Source: Guillardia theta CCMP2712
Taxonomy: Eukaryota; Cryptophyceae; Pyrenomonadales; Geminigeraceae
Length of the DNA stretch: 37,367 bases
Reading direction: 5' to 3'
Assembly (NCBI RefSeq): GCF_000315625.1
Contig: NW_005434411.1
Span: forward strand, 1-37,367
The position numbers and the translations under genes were made by a program. Below, piece by piece: positions 21,101 to 30,900 of this stretch; within the stretch, counting starts at the first letter, position 1; every line of letters starts with the position of its first letter. The notes under the pieces were generated by a model. That model saw nothing but the letters and a program-made list of their open reading frames with translations. It made no database searches and was not told where the DNA came from.

Positions 21101-21579
21101 ACATGCTATGCAGAACGTGGAGACATGGTTCAAGCACTGCCAACAAAATGTTGTCAACTCACAGACCAAGACCACCATGAGGTCGGCTGAGCTTGTTTGC
21201 CCGATGCTTGTGAACAAGTTGCAGGTCATGGTTAATACGAGCCCGACGCATGTTCTATGCTACCGGCCAAGGGGAACAATGGGAGAGGAGGTCAAGTTTG
21301 CTTTGCTGCCCCCTGAGGCTGATAGATCATTGCAGATTCTCCGACCTGACAAACACATTGCGTCGGAAGAGTTCGCTCTCCGCAGTGTGGCAAGATCTGA
21401 TATCACCAGATGGCAAGTCCATCGATCCCAATGAGTTCAACGCCAACCAGCAGCAGGTTGTGACGTGTGATGGTTTTGACGTCTGCGAGTAACTCGAGAT
21501 GCAGGGCGGAGGAAGTCTCAGTTTGCCTCAAACTCCTCTGCCTCAAACTCCTCTGCCTCAGACGCCAGGAGTTCCTTGA
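15140..21579 (+). CDS. Large Gln/Met-rich protein with central Cys/His cluster and helical C-terminal half
   Basis: Exon 1 (15140-15637) and then 15691-16294, 16346-16398, 16448-16492, 16548-16583, 16635-16721, 16797-16881, 16932-16990, 17079-17102, 17146-17193, 17249-17275, 17346-17473 and 17517-17583 join in phase. One long open stretch follows from about 18245. The last exons are 20930-20968, 21020-21067, 21114-21295, 21336-21456 and 21505-21579. The product is about 1,700-1,750 residues. The first ~700 are Ser, Met, Gly and Gln-rich with several polyQ runs, as in transcription coactivators. An acidic DEDDLVIVGSTG segment then precedes CPNCFCYVCD and, 18 residues further, GHCHAHDKDPYW, a likely zinc-binding cluster that I recall only from uncharacterised plant and amoebal proteins. 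The C-terminal ~850 residues are helical, repeat-like and Ala-rich. The end carries three LPQTP repeats. A nuclear regulatory role is a guess. Boundaries near 17.58-17.73 kb and 20.65-20.88 kb are uncertain. Confidence 0.72.
16659..16721 (+). repeat. CAG repeat encoding polyglutamine
   Basis: Interrupted CAG/CAA repeats in one exon of the Gln-rich gene encode a run of Gln broken by a single His. Related CAG/CAA clusters lie at 15691-15785 and 17988-18150 in the same gene. Confidence 0.9.
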
Positions 21580-21748
21580 ATGATTCTATTAAACTAAAGC
21601 CACCTCATCATCGGAATGACCATCGTTGTAGTCGATTGTGTGACAAGACAGAATCATCGCGTCTTCCTCTATTGATGGCTATCACAACGGAACGAGGGCA
21701 GCAGATATCCCTGCTCGCTTCTTCTTCTTTATTGTACACGGAGGCACT
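21580..21748. terminator. Convergent gap between Gln-rich and STI1 genes
   Basis: 169 bp separates the two facing stop codons. The plus strand has ATTAAACTAAAG shortly after the stop at 21579, a possible polyadenylation context. No other feature is seen. Confidence 0.35.
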
Positions 21749-22490
21749 TCAAGCAAAACGATTGCCAGTCCTACCGCCGCCCATGCCGCCCATTCCTCCC
21801 ATTCCTCCCATACCGCCCATGCTATTGGGATCGATGCCGGCTTGCTTCATCTTGTTCATCGCCTGTGGTAAGGAGGTGAGGAGGATCAGGAGAGTGAAGA
21901 GGCCTCACCCTCTCTCCCATCTGCTGCATGTACTCGGGGTTGTTCTTCATCATCTCCATGTGCCTGCGCATCGATGGGTCCTTCATCATCTGAGCCTTCA
22001 TCCTCTCCACTTCCGCGCCTGCAAGCAACATGTCATGGCCTGTCACTCGTCTTCCAGTCAGTCTCACGGAAGTTGGGATCTTGCATCATCTCCTGCACTT
22101 TCTGCATCGTCTCAGGGTCCTGCATGTCCTTCATGGCATCGGCCATCAGGGAAGGGTCTTGCGAAGCATGCTTCATGAACTCAAAGCCAAGTCTGGCATT
22201 GTGAGCTCCATCCACCGGCTTCAAGAAATAATATCAGAATGAATTACATGACATCTGAGTTTACACAAGCTGATACAACACATGCAGATCGATGAAAACA
22301 GATTGGAAAAACTTGCAATAAACTAGGACTGCTGTATGTCTATGTTCACCTGGTCGCCAGCCTCCTCCTCAACACCAGTAGAACACGTCTTGGGTGCTGG
22401 AGCCGAGCTTGAGGAGGAAATGAGGAGGAGGAGGAGGAGGGAGGAGAGGGAGAGGGAGAGCAGCTTCATAGAAACTGGAAGTCCTGCCAT
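21749..22490 (-). CDS. Small STI1-domain protein with signal peptide
   Basis: Four exons (22490-22350, 22218-22068, 22018-21909, 21862-21749) sum to 516 nt, in frame, for 171 residues; a second in-frame ATG at 22469 would give 164 and places the hydrophobic core closer to the start. The N-terminus MKLLSLSLSSLLLLLLISSS is a strong signal peptide. The body has a tandem of Met-rich helices with DP signatures (SQDPSLMADAMKDMQDPET, MQDPNF, MMKDPSMRRHMEMMKNNPEY), typical of STI1/heat-shock-chaperonin-binding modules in Hop, Hip and Tic40. The tail is a GGM repeat ending GGGRTGNRFA. It lacks TPR domains. It probably assists a chaperone or translocon on the lumenal side, in the ER or, in a cryptophyte, the periplastid space. 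The 3' end faces the Gln-rich gene 169 bp away. Confidence 0.82.
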
Positions 22491-23231
22491 GGCACGGCCT
22501 CCGTTGTCGGAGATTACAACAGATATACATTTAAAATGCATTAATACCCACTTGCGAGGGTGTTGGTACAAAATAGTGTATGAAATCAACTATAAATAGT
22601 TTTTAAATGTGGTACAGTTCGATATTCTTATATTTATTTTATATATATTGTATCAAATCTTTGAGAGACCACAGGTATTTGACTAATTTATAAATACATA
22701 ATATATCTCTGTACGGCGATGAAGGGGTAGGAGCATTGGGATGGTATTCCAAACCGGTACTAATAACCTCAAAATGAGGGGTACTCAGACACTTGGCGTG
22801 TTTGGGCGGTGATGGGGTTCAAAATAACCTGTAATGGGGCACAACCCTTAGTGGTAGGTTTAAATCAGTTTAGTTCTACGATTCGATCTGATTTTCAGTT
22901 CAAGTTTGCAGTGGGCCGATCATCGGATCGGATCGGCCCGGCCCGAATCATCCGGTGAAGGCTTCCGAGCCTGGAGGGCGATCGGACTCGAGTCATCGGT
23001 CACAATGATGCAGCCCGGCCGAGCCCCCGGGCCCGCGCCCGCCGGGCGGTCCGGGTCGGACGGTCAGCCTGTGCACCGTCACGGACTCGGACGGTGCCTG
23101 ACTCTGAGCCTCAGCGGTCACGGGTCCGGTCACTGGCTAGCCCGGCCTCAGACTCCCCGCCGAGCGCTCGGCGCACAGCCTGAGTGCGGCGCCGTGCCGG
23201 TCACCGGGTCGGACCCGCGCCTGGCCAGGCC
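22491..23231. other. Intergenic: AT-rich, GGGGTA-rich and GC-rich blocks
   Basis: Upstream of the STI1 gene, 22560-22720 is strongly AT-rich (runs such as TTATATTTATTTTATATATATTG). 22720-22860 is rich in GGGGTA and GATGGGG words. 22905-23230 is very GC-rich with repeated CGGCCCGG, GTCACGG and CGGTCAC motifs. Open frames in the GC-rich block are composition artefacts. Confidence 0.5.
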
Positions 23232-23510
23232 CGCGACAGTGACAGTCACGGTCAGGGTCAAGCCTCCTCGACTCTCCTGATTGTCCTCGTACTGATTTTT
23301 AACTTAACTTTGAGTAAAGGCCCGCGTACTGGGTCACCGTGACTGCCCGGCGGCCCGGCCCGGGGGGGGCGGGCGGGCGGGCCGCCCACCGGATGCCACT
23401 GACCGGCGAGAGTCACTGTCCGTCACGGACTCACAGTCACAAAGCCTGAACTGAGTAAGTCAGTGACGGTCTACCAGTGACGGTCAGAGGCTGTCAGATA
23501 GCAGCGGGTT
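23232..23510 (+). repeat. Left arm of an imperfect inverted repeat
   Basis: The arm reads ...GACAGT...GGTCAGGGTCAAGCC...CTCCTCGACT...TGTCCTCGTACTGA...ACTTTGAGTAAAGGCC, then a GC-rich core and a GCTGTCAGATAGC-like tail. The same order of words occurs in reverse complement at 24850-25090. Identity looks high in the blocks just quoted and low between them. Dense GTCACTG/CAGTGAC words fill the remainder. Confidence 0.7.
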
Positions 23511-23829
23511 GCACTAGATGCTTTCAACTAACATCCCTCAAATCAGAGACAAAGCAGCTCGGGGATAGATCCACAATCCGACGAGTTCGCAATCAAACGG
23601 TCCGAGTAGAGTCGGAGGGTCGTGAACATGGCAGAGACCCCATTCGGAGTTCCCCTGAACCAAACATTGAAGTAGGAGAACAACAATGCGCAGGGAGGTC
23701 GCCTCTTCATTCTTTCTGCTTTCAAAACAAGGAGGAATCAGGCTGAGAGGCTAAAGCTCCCGTGGAGTATGTACAGCGAGATATCTACATTGCTATGGAG
23801 ACAGCCGGTATCCGTATATCCGTAACGGA

Positions 23830-24090
23830 TCACCAGACGTGGCACATGAAGTAATCATTGAAGTCTCTGACCTCGCTTGTTGTGAGGTTGTCGAGAGACT
23901 CAGATCCTGTTACAACATGAGAATTTGAACCACAGCGCTCTCTCGACTCACCTATTCTTGCAGCTTCGATGCCAGACAAGATGCCACCGCCAATGACAGA
24001 TGTTACCACAGCAGCCTTGACAAGAACACGATGAAAGTTTTCATTTCCGCCCATGTGAAAGGCCCTTCGGATCGCAGCTGATGCCTTCAT
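23830..24090 (-). CDS. Small 71-aa membrane protein, probably mitochondrial
   Basis: Two exons (24090-23952 and 23906-23830) sum to 216 nt, in frame, for 71 residues. The 45-nt intron has GTGAGT and a CAG acceptor. The N-terminus (MKASAAIRRAFHMGG) is short, basic and free of acidic residues, like a mitochondrial presequence. It is followed by a hydrophobic helix (VKAAVVTSVIGGGILSGIEAA) with a GGG bend. The C-terminal 25 residues are acidic and end DYFMCHVW. Size and layout fit small accessory subunits of respiratory complexes, but I recognise no family. The gene sits between the two arms of the inverted repeat. Confidence 0.55.
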   Translation of the reverse strand: MKASAAIRRAFHMGGNENFHRVLVKAAVVTSVIGGGILSGIEAARIGESRERCGSNSHVVTGSESLDNLTTSEVRDFNDYFMCHVW

Positions 24091-24849
24091 GATCAACTTT
24101 GTGGTTCTTCAATTGATTGACAGCACTGGTTTGTAGTGTTGAAACGGAGCAGCAGATTGGCTAGAGATCAAGAAAACACAACGAGAGGAAAGAGTTAAAG
24201 GTCGAGAAGTAGCTCAAAAGGAACGATAGCGTGGAAGAGGAGGAGAAGGAGGAGGAGAAGGAGGAGGAGGAGGAGGGAAACGAGCCTACGGTAGATGCAA
24301 GTTGTGGGCAGATAGATATAAAGATGGCTACCCTACCCATCCATTGATTACTACCCCTACCCCCATCTTTAGCTTCTCTTAACCCACCTTCATCTATTCT
24401 CCACCCACCCCTGTCGTGATGCGCCTTCATCCGTCAAGACCGGTCCACCCACCTTCACTTGGTAGTGCAGTCAGGAGAAACTGGGGGGTAGTGGATGAGA
24501 ACCTAAAAACTTATAAGTCAGCACTACAACATATTTATAAAATGATGCGACCCCCTGTCGGCCCCCCTTCAGACATTTTCAAGAGTCATCCCTGAAAATC
24601 AAAATACTTCATTGAAATATTGAATTATTTCAAATAAAAATGAAAGATTTGACCTTGTTCCAATTTCTAATAGAACTTATATATTGTACAATGTTAAGAT
24701 TCAGTACAAGATATAACTAAAAATAAATTATAAAACTAATTCGTACAAATTGGATAGAATCAAGTACAAGTAATAACCTTTTACGGAACTTGTTGTTTAT
24801 CGTTACAATACCGTTACGATGAATGGGAGGCCCAACAGATGGCCTCACA
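24091..24849. other. Intergenic: C-rich then AT-rich block
   Basis: 24230-24275 is a GGAGGA repeat. 24320-24480 on the plus strand is rich in CTACCCC and CACCC. 24500-24830 is AT-rich with repeated GTACAA and TATAA-like words and no open frame of note. It would contain the promoter of the small gene ending at 23830. Confidence 0.45.
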
Positions 24850-25090
24850 ATTATCTGTCAGCTATCAGTCACGGTGACGTCATCCAGCGGCCGGCCCCCA
24901 TCCGAGTCCGAGTCCGGGCCGGGGCCGCCCGGGTGACTTGAAAGTTGAGGTCGGACTTGAACTCGCAACTTAAGTGAGCCCCGGCTAGTAGTGCGGCCTT
25001 TACTCAAAGTTAAAGTTCAGTACGAGGACAGACGGTCAGGCCCTGAGCTGAGTCGAGGAGGCCCGGCTTGACCCTGACACTGTCGCCGCA
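24850..25090 (-). repeat. Right arm of an imperfect inverted repeat
   Basis: Reverse complement of this segment reproduces, in order, GTCAGGGTCAAGCC, CTCCTCGACT, TGTCCTCGTACTGAAC, ACTTTGAGTAAAGGCC, a GGGCGGCCCCGGCCCGG core and a TGACTGATAGCTGACAGAT tail, as in 23232-23510. The spacer between the arms is about 1.3 kb. Confidence 0.7.
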
Positions 25091-25690
25091 CAGGCCAAAC
25101 GGCGAGAAGAGAAAAGACAGTGACAGCGAGAACCAAACCTAATCCGATGATCCTGCCAACTGCTGTCCCCCAAACTTAACTGATACCTTCACTTAACTGC
25201 GCGCAGGTGAGCCCCGTGCAGCCATTTTCTAGTAACTTGGTCACCGTAACGGTGCCTAGTACTACCGTAACTTAGTAGTAACGGTTAGAGTCGTCGCGCG
25301 TCCGATCACCAACCCGAGGTCGCAGTGGCCGTGAGCCGGAGGACCTGCAAGAGAGTCACAAGCCGAGGGGCATGGAGGCGCCGGTGAGACGCGGACTCTC
25401 GGGTGACCTGCCCGACGGACTCCGTTGAGAGTCCGAGGCTCTCCTGGACATGTACGCCTCCTCCCTCAGGTTGCTCATCTCTCTCGCCGCAGACCTCTGA
25501 CTGTCTTGCCCTGCTCTGCCCTGGCCGCGGGCTGTCGGGTGAAAGCTTGAAGCTGAAGAAGTAAGTGAGCTGGGGCCCGAGGAGGAAGTGAAGGAGACAT
25601 ACCGTACTGCTGGTCCTCTGGTTCAAGCTTGTTGGACATGACTTGGCTGTCAGCCCCGTCAGAGTCTCGGCCCCTCCCCTCCCCTTGTCT
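25091..25690. other. Intergenic, repeat-related and 3' flank of the TPR gene
   Basis: 25180-25310 contains overlapping direct and inverted copies of GTAACTTGGTCACCGTAACGGT-like words (TAACGGTGCC, CCGTAACTTAGTAGTAACGGTTAG). Beyond 25310 the sequence is ordinary and without a supported gene up to the stop codon at 25691. Confidence 0.45.
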
Positions 25691-26661
25691 TCACATGGTG
25701 TTGCCGATGTCTTCCGGGCACACTTGCAGCGCAGGATCATAAAATGTTCCAATCTGACGCAGCAAGTCAGGAGGAGGTGAAGGTGAAGGAAGTGGAGAAA
25801 GTGAAAAGGAAGAGCAGGAGGAGAATCGTGGCGGTTGCGGTGGAGGAGAGTGGAGGAGGAAGAATGGGGGAGGCGGAGGGGAGGAAGAGGGTGAGCAGGA
25901 AGCGGCTGAGATGCCCAACATCTTCGTAGGTGGTCAGGTTATGAGGCTTGAGCTGCTCGTGGACTTCGTGGCAAAGCTGCTGACGAGTCAGACACGAGGG
26001 AGGAGAAGCTGCTGGACCTTCTCCAGCCTTCGACGAGCAGCTCCTCGAGGAAGAGGACCTGGTGTGAGTGAGCAACGAGGAGAGGAGAAGGCAAGAGGAC
26101 GAGGTGGACAAGGTGATGGAGGTCGAAGACGACAACTGGGCGGAAGGAGGACAAGGACAGGGAGGATGAGGACGGGAGCAGCAGGAGGCTGGTTCACCCT
26201 GGAGGTCTCGAACGCTTGCGATGCTGCAGTTGGGGACGGCGCTCTCGTTGTAGGTCTCTTCCGGAGGCATCATCTCCTCCTCGAGCTCGACGATTCCCCA
26301 GCAAGTCCATGCTTGACCATCCGCACACCATCCCCCCTGCCCTCCAGCTCAGTAGCCAACCTCCTCCTCTCACTCGATCGTCTCGCATGCTAACTCTCCG
26401 TGGCTCAACCCTCCTCCGCCACTGCCTCCCTCTGTTGCGCTACTGACACGTAACTCCACCTGCTGCCATCGACGGCGAAGAGCGGCAAGGCAGATGTCGA
26501 CGAATTCTTGGCGGATCTTGAGAAGCGAGTCAAGACGAACACAACAGGAGGTCGACCAACATCCAGCCTTGATGCGAGCAGCTCCCGCAGAGGATAAAAA
26601 TCTATCCATCCTCCTGCTGACAACCGACCAACCTGCAGTTGCATTACTGTCCGATAGGTCC

Positions 26662-26712
<51 letters not shown>

Positions 26713-27098
26713 CTGGTGATCCTCACCAGACTTGCTAGCACAACGATGGTTCTTGGAAAGCGAGATCGAAGGTTGTCAATGCCCTGAACGTTTCCGTCAC
26801 AAGATTGTCTGACGGCGAGGAGGGGGAGGCAGGAATTAACGAGGGTGCCGGCAGACCTGTAGAGTTGCTGTGGTTGCTAGAGCGATGACACTTGGGCTCA
26901 CTAGCTGGAGACGAGAGGGTCACTAGGTCGACTCCTCCCTCCTCCTCAGTTACCCTCCTCTCGGCCATCTCCTCGATCAGATTCATCAAGGCTTCCTCCT
27001 CCGCCAACAGCTCGCAACTTCTGTTGCCCTTCCCCATACCCCAGGTCATCCCACACACTGCCGGCCCATCCATACTGGCAAAGAAGGCGATCTGGTCA

Positions 27099-27129
<31 letters not shown>

Positions 27130-27862
27130 CTTCCGTCTCTCCCACTCTCTCTCCGCCCTCCTGCTGCTGGCAATGTTCCTCAAGTTCCCTTCCTTCGATC
27201 GACCCGACAGCCACCAGCAGCCTCATCGTCTTCCTCAGCACGCGATGTGCCAGCGGACCTGCGCGAAGGTGAGGAGGAGGAAGTTCGAGGATCGCGCGAC
27301 CAGCTGAGACTGTCGATATCGCACATGTGCCCTGAGAGAAAGAAGAGCGTCAGAAAGACAGAAACAGCGACAGAGAACAGGGAACAGGTCAGGGCCCACC
27401 AGAAGATGTTGTGTGATGATGTTCTTCGCCCTCATCTCCTGCTCATGCGTGAGAGATCGCATTCTCTCTCCTCTCCAATCACCATGTTGCTCTCAGCTTC
27501 CTCCAACTTCTCACGTTGAACTGCCTCCATCACCTGTGACCCGACGTCTCAACCGCAAGTCGCCTCGACTTGTTCTCATCTCCGTCACCTCAGGGCAGAC
27601 TGTCTGCAAGTAGTTGCGATGTTGCTCAACCGCCTCTGAGTCCGGCAGGAGAGTCTGGGGGAGAGTGAGACGAGACGAGCGACTGCGAGCAGGTCCACCT
27701 CGAGGAGTAGGAAGAGCTCCGCGGCCTCGTGATACCTGCCGCCTGCTCGTCAGCTCCTCTCGTTCCTCCCCTTGCTTCCTGCCCTCACCTCTCTCGCCCC
27801 GGGAATCTCGATAAGATTGACATAAGATCTGCGACAAGGTCATCGACACAGCAGGGCAGGCA

Positions 27863-27940
<78 letters not shown>

Positions 27941-30900
27941 CTTGTCCTCCCACCTGTCAGCCCCGTGCGCCTGATCTCCTCTGGGAGGTCGTCGAGCATC
28001 AGCAGCTCCCTCAACTGAACGACAAGAGGAGTCAACGAGGAGCGACAGACGAGGCATGCCCCACCTTCTCCTCTGCTTTCACAAAGTCCTTCGATCCCCT
28101 GCAAAATCTCAGTCTGCATGCTCAAATACAAGACCCTTACTTCCAGTAGACTTGTGCTATCAACAACTTCGTCTGCCAGAATCTTATTTCTCGAACCTCC
28201 TCTCCTCCCTCCCCTGCCCTCCTCTATCCTCGTCTTACCCGTGCATGTTTGGGGTCCAGCTCCTCTGCTGACTTGAGGGCAGATAGCGCTTGCTCGACGT
28301 CTCTGAACAGGAGGAGATGAGGAAAGGCGGGCGATGACGTCAGCAGTCTCACTTCTTGTGCTCCCACTGGACGAGTGCGAAGTTGAAGTAGCAGGGGACG
28401 AGAAGCGTTGGGACCTGAGAGGCTGTGAGAAAGTGGCTGCGACCTTAGAGGAGCCGATGACTTGACCTGAACTGTCTGCGCTAAGAGAAGAGCTCGAGAG
28501 GCGATGGACTCGAGCTCCTCCAGGTGCTGCCTCTCTGAACAAGCTCGTCAACCCTCGCACATCATCAGTGGCGTCTCTGACTCATCGCTGGAGAATAATG
28601 CGACGAGCTTGCAAGATCCTTTCAACATCAAAAGTCAGGATGAGAAGAGTCAAGGATCATGATCGTCGATCGACATCATCTCGATGGTCTAAAAGTATTC
28701 TTTGGCATCACTCCCATCACAACTACAACGCTCGTCAACCTCAACCTTCAAACTCATCATCTTCCACGTCTCATCTACAACAACATGCTCATCTTCCTGC
28801 CCAGTCCTTTCTTCTTCATCTTCATCGCAGCGATGAAGAAGAAGTCCTTTCTTCTTCATCCCCTCCTCATCGCCCTCACCATCTTGAGGTGCGTCAGCTC
28901 GAGCAGCACGAGCATCAGAGAGATCTGCACTTCCCGCGCCTCTGCAGGGAGGGAGCGACACTCGACCAGCTGAGTCTCCAGCATCTCAATCGCCTCCTTG
29001 AGCACTGCCGGAGCGTTAGAGGCGAGCGAGTCCGAGCGACGCTCACCTGCTTCTCCTTCCGTCTTCTTCCCCGTCAGCTTCATCAGCGTCTTTGCTCGTC
29101 CTGCCAGGCTGACGGCATTCCCCAGCCGATCCTCCGGGTCCACCTGGACGTGACAGCAGGCCTGTCAACCAGCTGGGCAAGAGCTCCCTGCTGACCTGCA
29201 GGGCGAGAGCTGACAAGTACTCGGCCGCATCGAAGTACTCATGGACGCTGCGAGCTACATGAGAGGAGAGGAAGAGAAGAATTGGAAGAGAGGAAGAACA
29301 CGTGGAGGAGATCGAGTGAGGATGATGGAGTGAGGATGATCGAGTGAGGATGATCGAGTGAGGATGATTGAGTGAAGACTGGACTCATCCTTTCTCGGCT
29401 TCTCAGCTCGCTTCACCTGTGCATGTAATTCGCTGCCTCATCCAGCACGCTCCTCAGGGTCTTCTTTGAGACTCCTTTCACCCGAAAGTCCTTCCACAGC
29501 AGCTCTTCTCCTATCTTTGTGTTCATGTTGCAAAGTTGATGGTGCGGATCGTTGCGAACGTTCGACCTCGTCTTGTAAGAGTTGTTGAACCTGTCGAGGT
29601 GACGAGCCTCCAGCATTTTCACCTCCTCTTCCGTCAACTGCATGCACTTCTTCACAGCCTTGGCTGCGCTCTTACGGAGAGCCTCCTCCTCTCCGCTCGT
29701 CTTGAGAGCTTCAAAGAAATCTTTGAAAACTTCCTTCTCGTCTAGTCTATTGATCTTCTCAATGTCCTTGGCATCTTTCTTCGACTCCATGTACTCCATG
29801 TCGAGCTGCGAGACACCCACGTTCAGCTCCCTCCCTCCTCCCTCCTCTCCTCTCCTCTCCTCTCCTCTCTCCTCTTTTTCCTCCCTTCCCTCTCTCTGTT
29901 TCTCTCTCCTCTCCATCACCAGGTTCGGGGTAGCATACATGAAGGTGGCATACAAGGCTGTGGTGAGAGCATGTTCGGCAGCTTTGAACGAAAAGAGTCA
30001 GGGCAGGTCACAGGAGGAGGAAAAGTGCGACAAGACTGTGCAAAGAGGGGGAGGACGAGAGGAAGATGAGGACCTGGCAGATCTCCTTTTACGAGCCAGA
30101 GGAAGCGAAACAAGATCAGCCAGGTCTGAACGTCCATGTAGTTGATGGTGATGGCACGGAGGAGAAGCGGTTCAACAGCGAGGCATCTGAAGGCTCCCGT
30201 GACAAGCGACCAGACGGCAAGACAACCAGACACAGACAATATCCGAACCTCTCAAGGCGACGAGCTCGAGGCAGACAACTCGACGACTACAAGCAAGTCA
30301 GCACGTGCGTCTCACTCTTCCTGCCTTCACTTGTATCAGAAACTCAGAGAAGCTGACTAGAGCGAGGGTGAAGCACGGGTCCTGCGCACCTCAATCACCC
30401 TCTACCCCACCCCTCCTCCCCGTCTCACAGATTTCAGAGCCCTCCTAAAACAATCTTCTGCTCGATTCAAGTCTGGCATGAAAGCTTGTCCCGCAGCTGC
30501 ACACCCAGTCACGTCTCCTCCTTCACCTCCTCTTTCCCGTCAGGTCACACTTGCGGAGAGAGGAGCTCCCTTCCAGTAGAGGATGCCAAGCAGGCAGAGA
30601 GAAGGCGCGTGCTCCGGTCGTAGCTCTAGCGCTCTCAAGAGCAGCTTCTCCGCTTCCGCTCCTTCTCCGTACGAGAAGAGAAGGATCTGCGATGACGTTG
30701 AGCGCGGTCCTCCCCCCTCCTGCCTCACCTCGCCCATCAAACTGACGATCTTGTGGTCATTAGGATCGAGTTCTAATGCTCGTTCCACCAGCCGTCTGAT
30801 AAATGTTCAGACATGCGGAGGGGAAGGGAGGGGAAGGACGAGCAAGCATTGTCTAAAAGGCAGACAAAGCTTTCTTGCTTCAGACTCTTACCTGCTTTCA

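Noticed and set aside
21360-21434. Apparent frameshift in the last part of the Gln-rich gene
   Set aside because: A 40-nt GT-AG intron at 21296-21335 joins the two frames exactly, so no frameshift or pseudogene is needed.
22906-23280. 124-aa frame in the GC-rich island
   Set aside because: Gly, Arg, Pro-rich composition follows from the GGCCCGG/GTCAC repeats; no exon context.
27850-27975. Frames reading (LPAC)n and (GRQA)n
   Set aside because: Pure translations of the GCAG tetranucleotide array in a likely intron.
30000-30430. Splitting the TPR locus into two genes at about 30.4 kb
   Set aside because: Exons 30286-30249, 30186-30074 and 29981-29920 connect both halves in phase and carry TPR-like residues; kept as one gene with moderate confidence.
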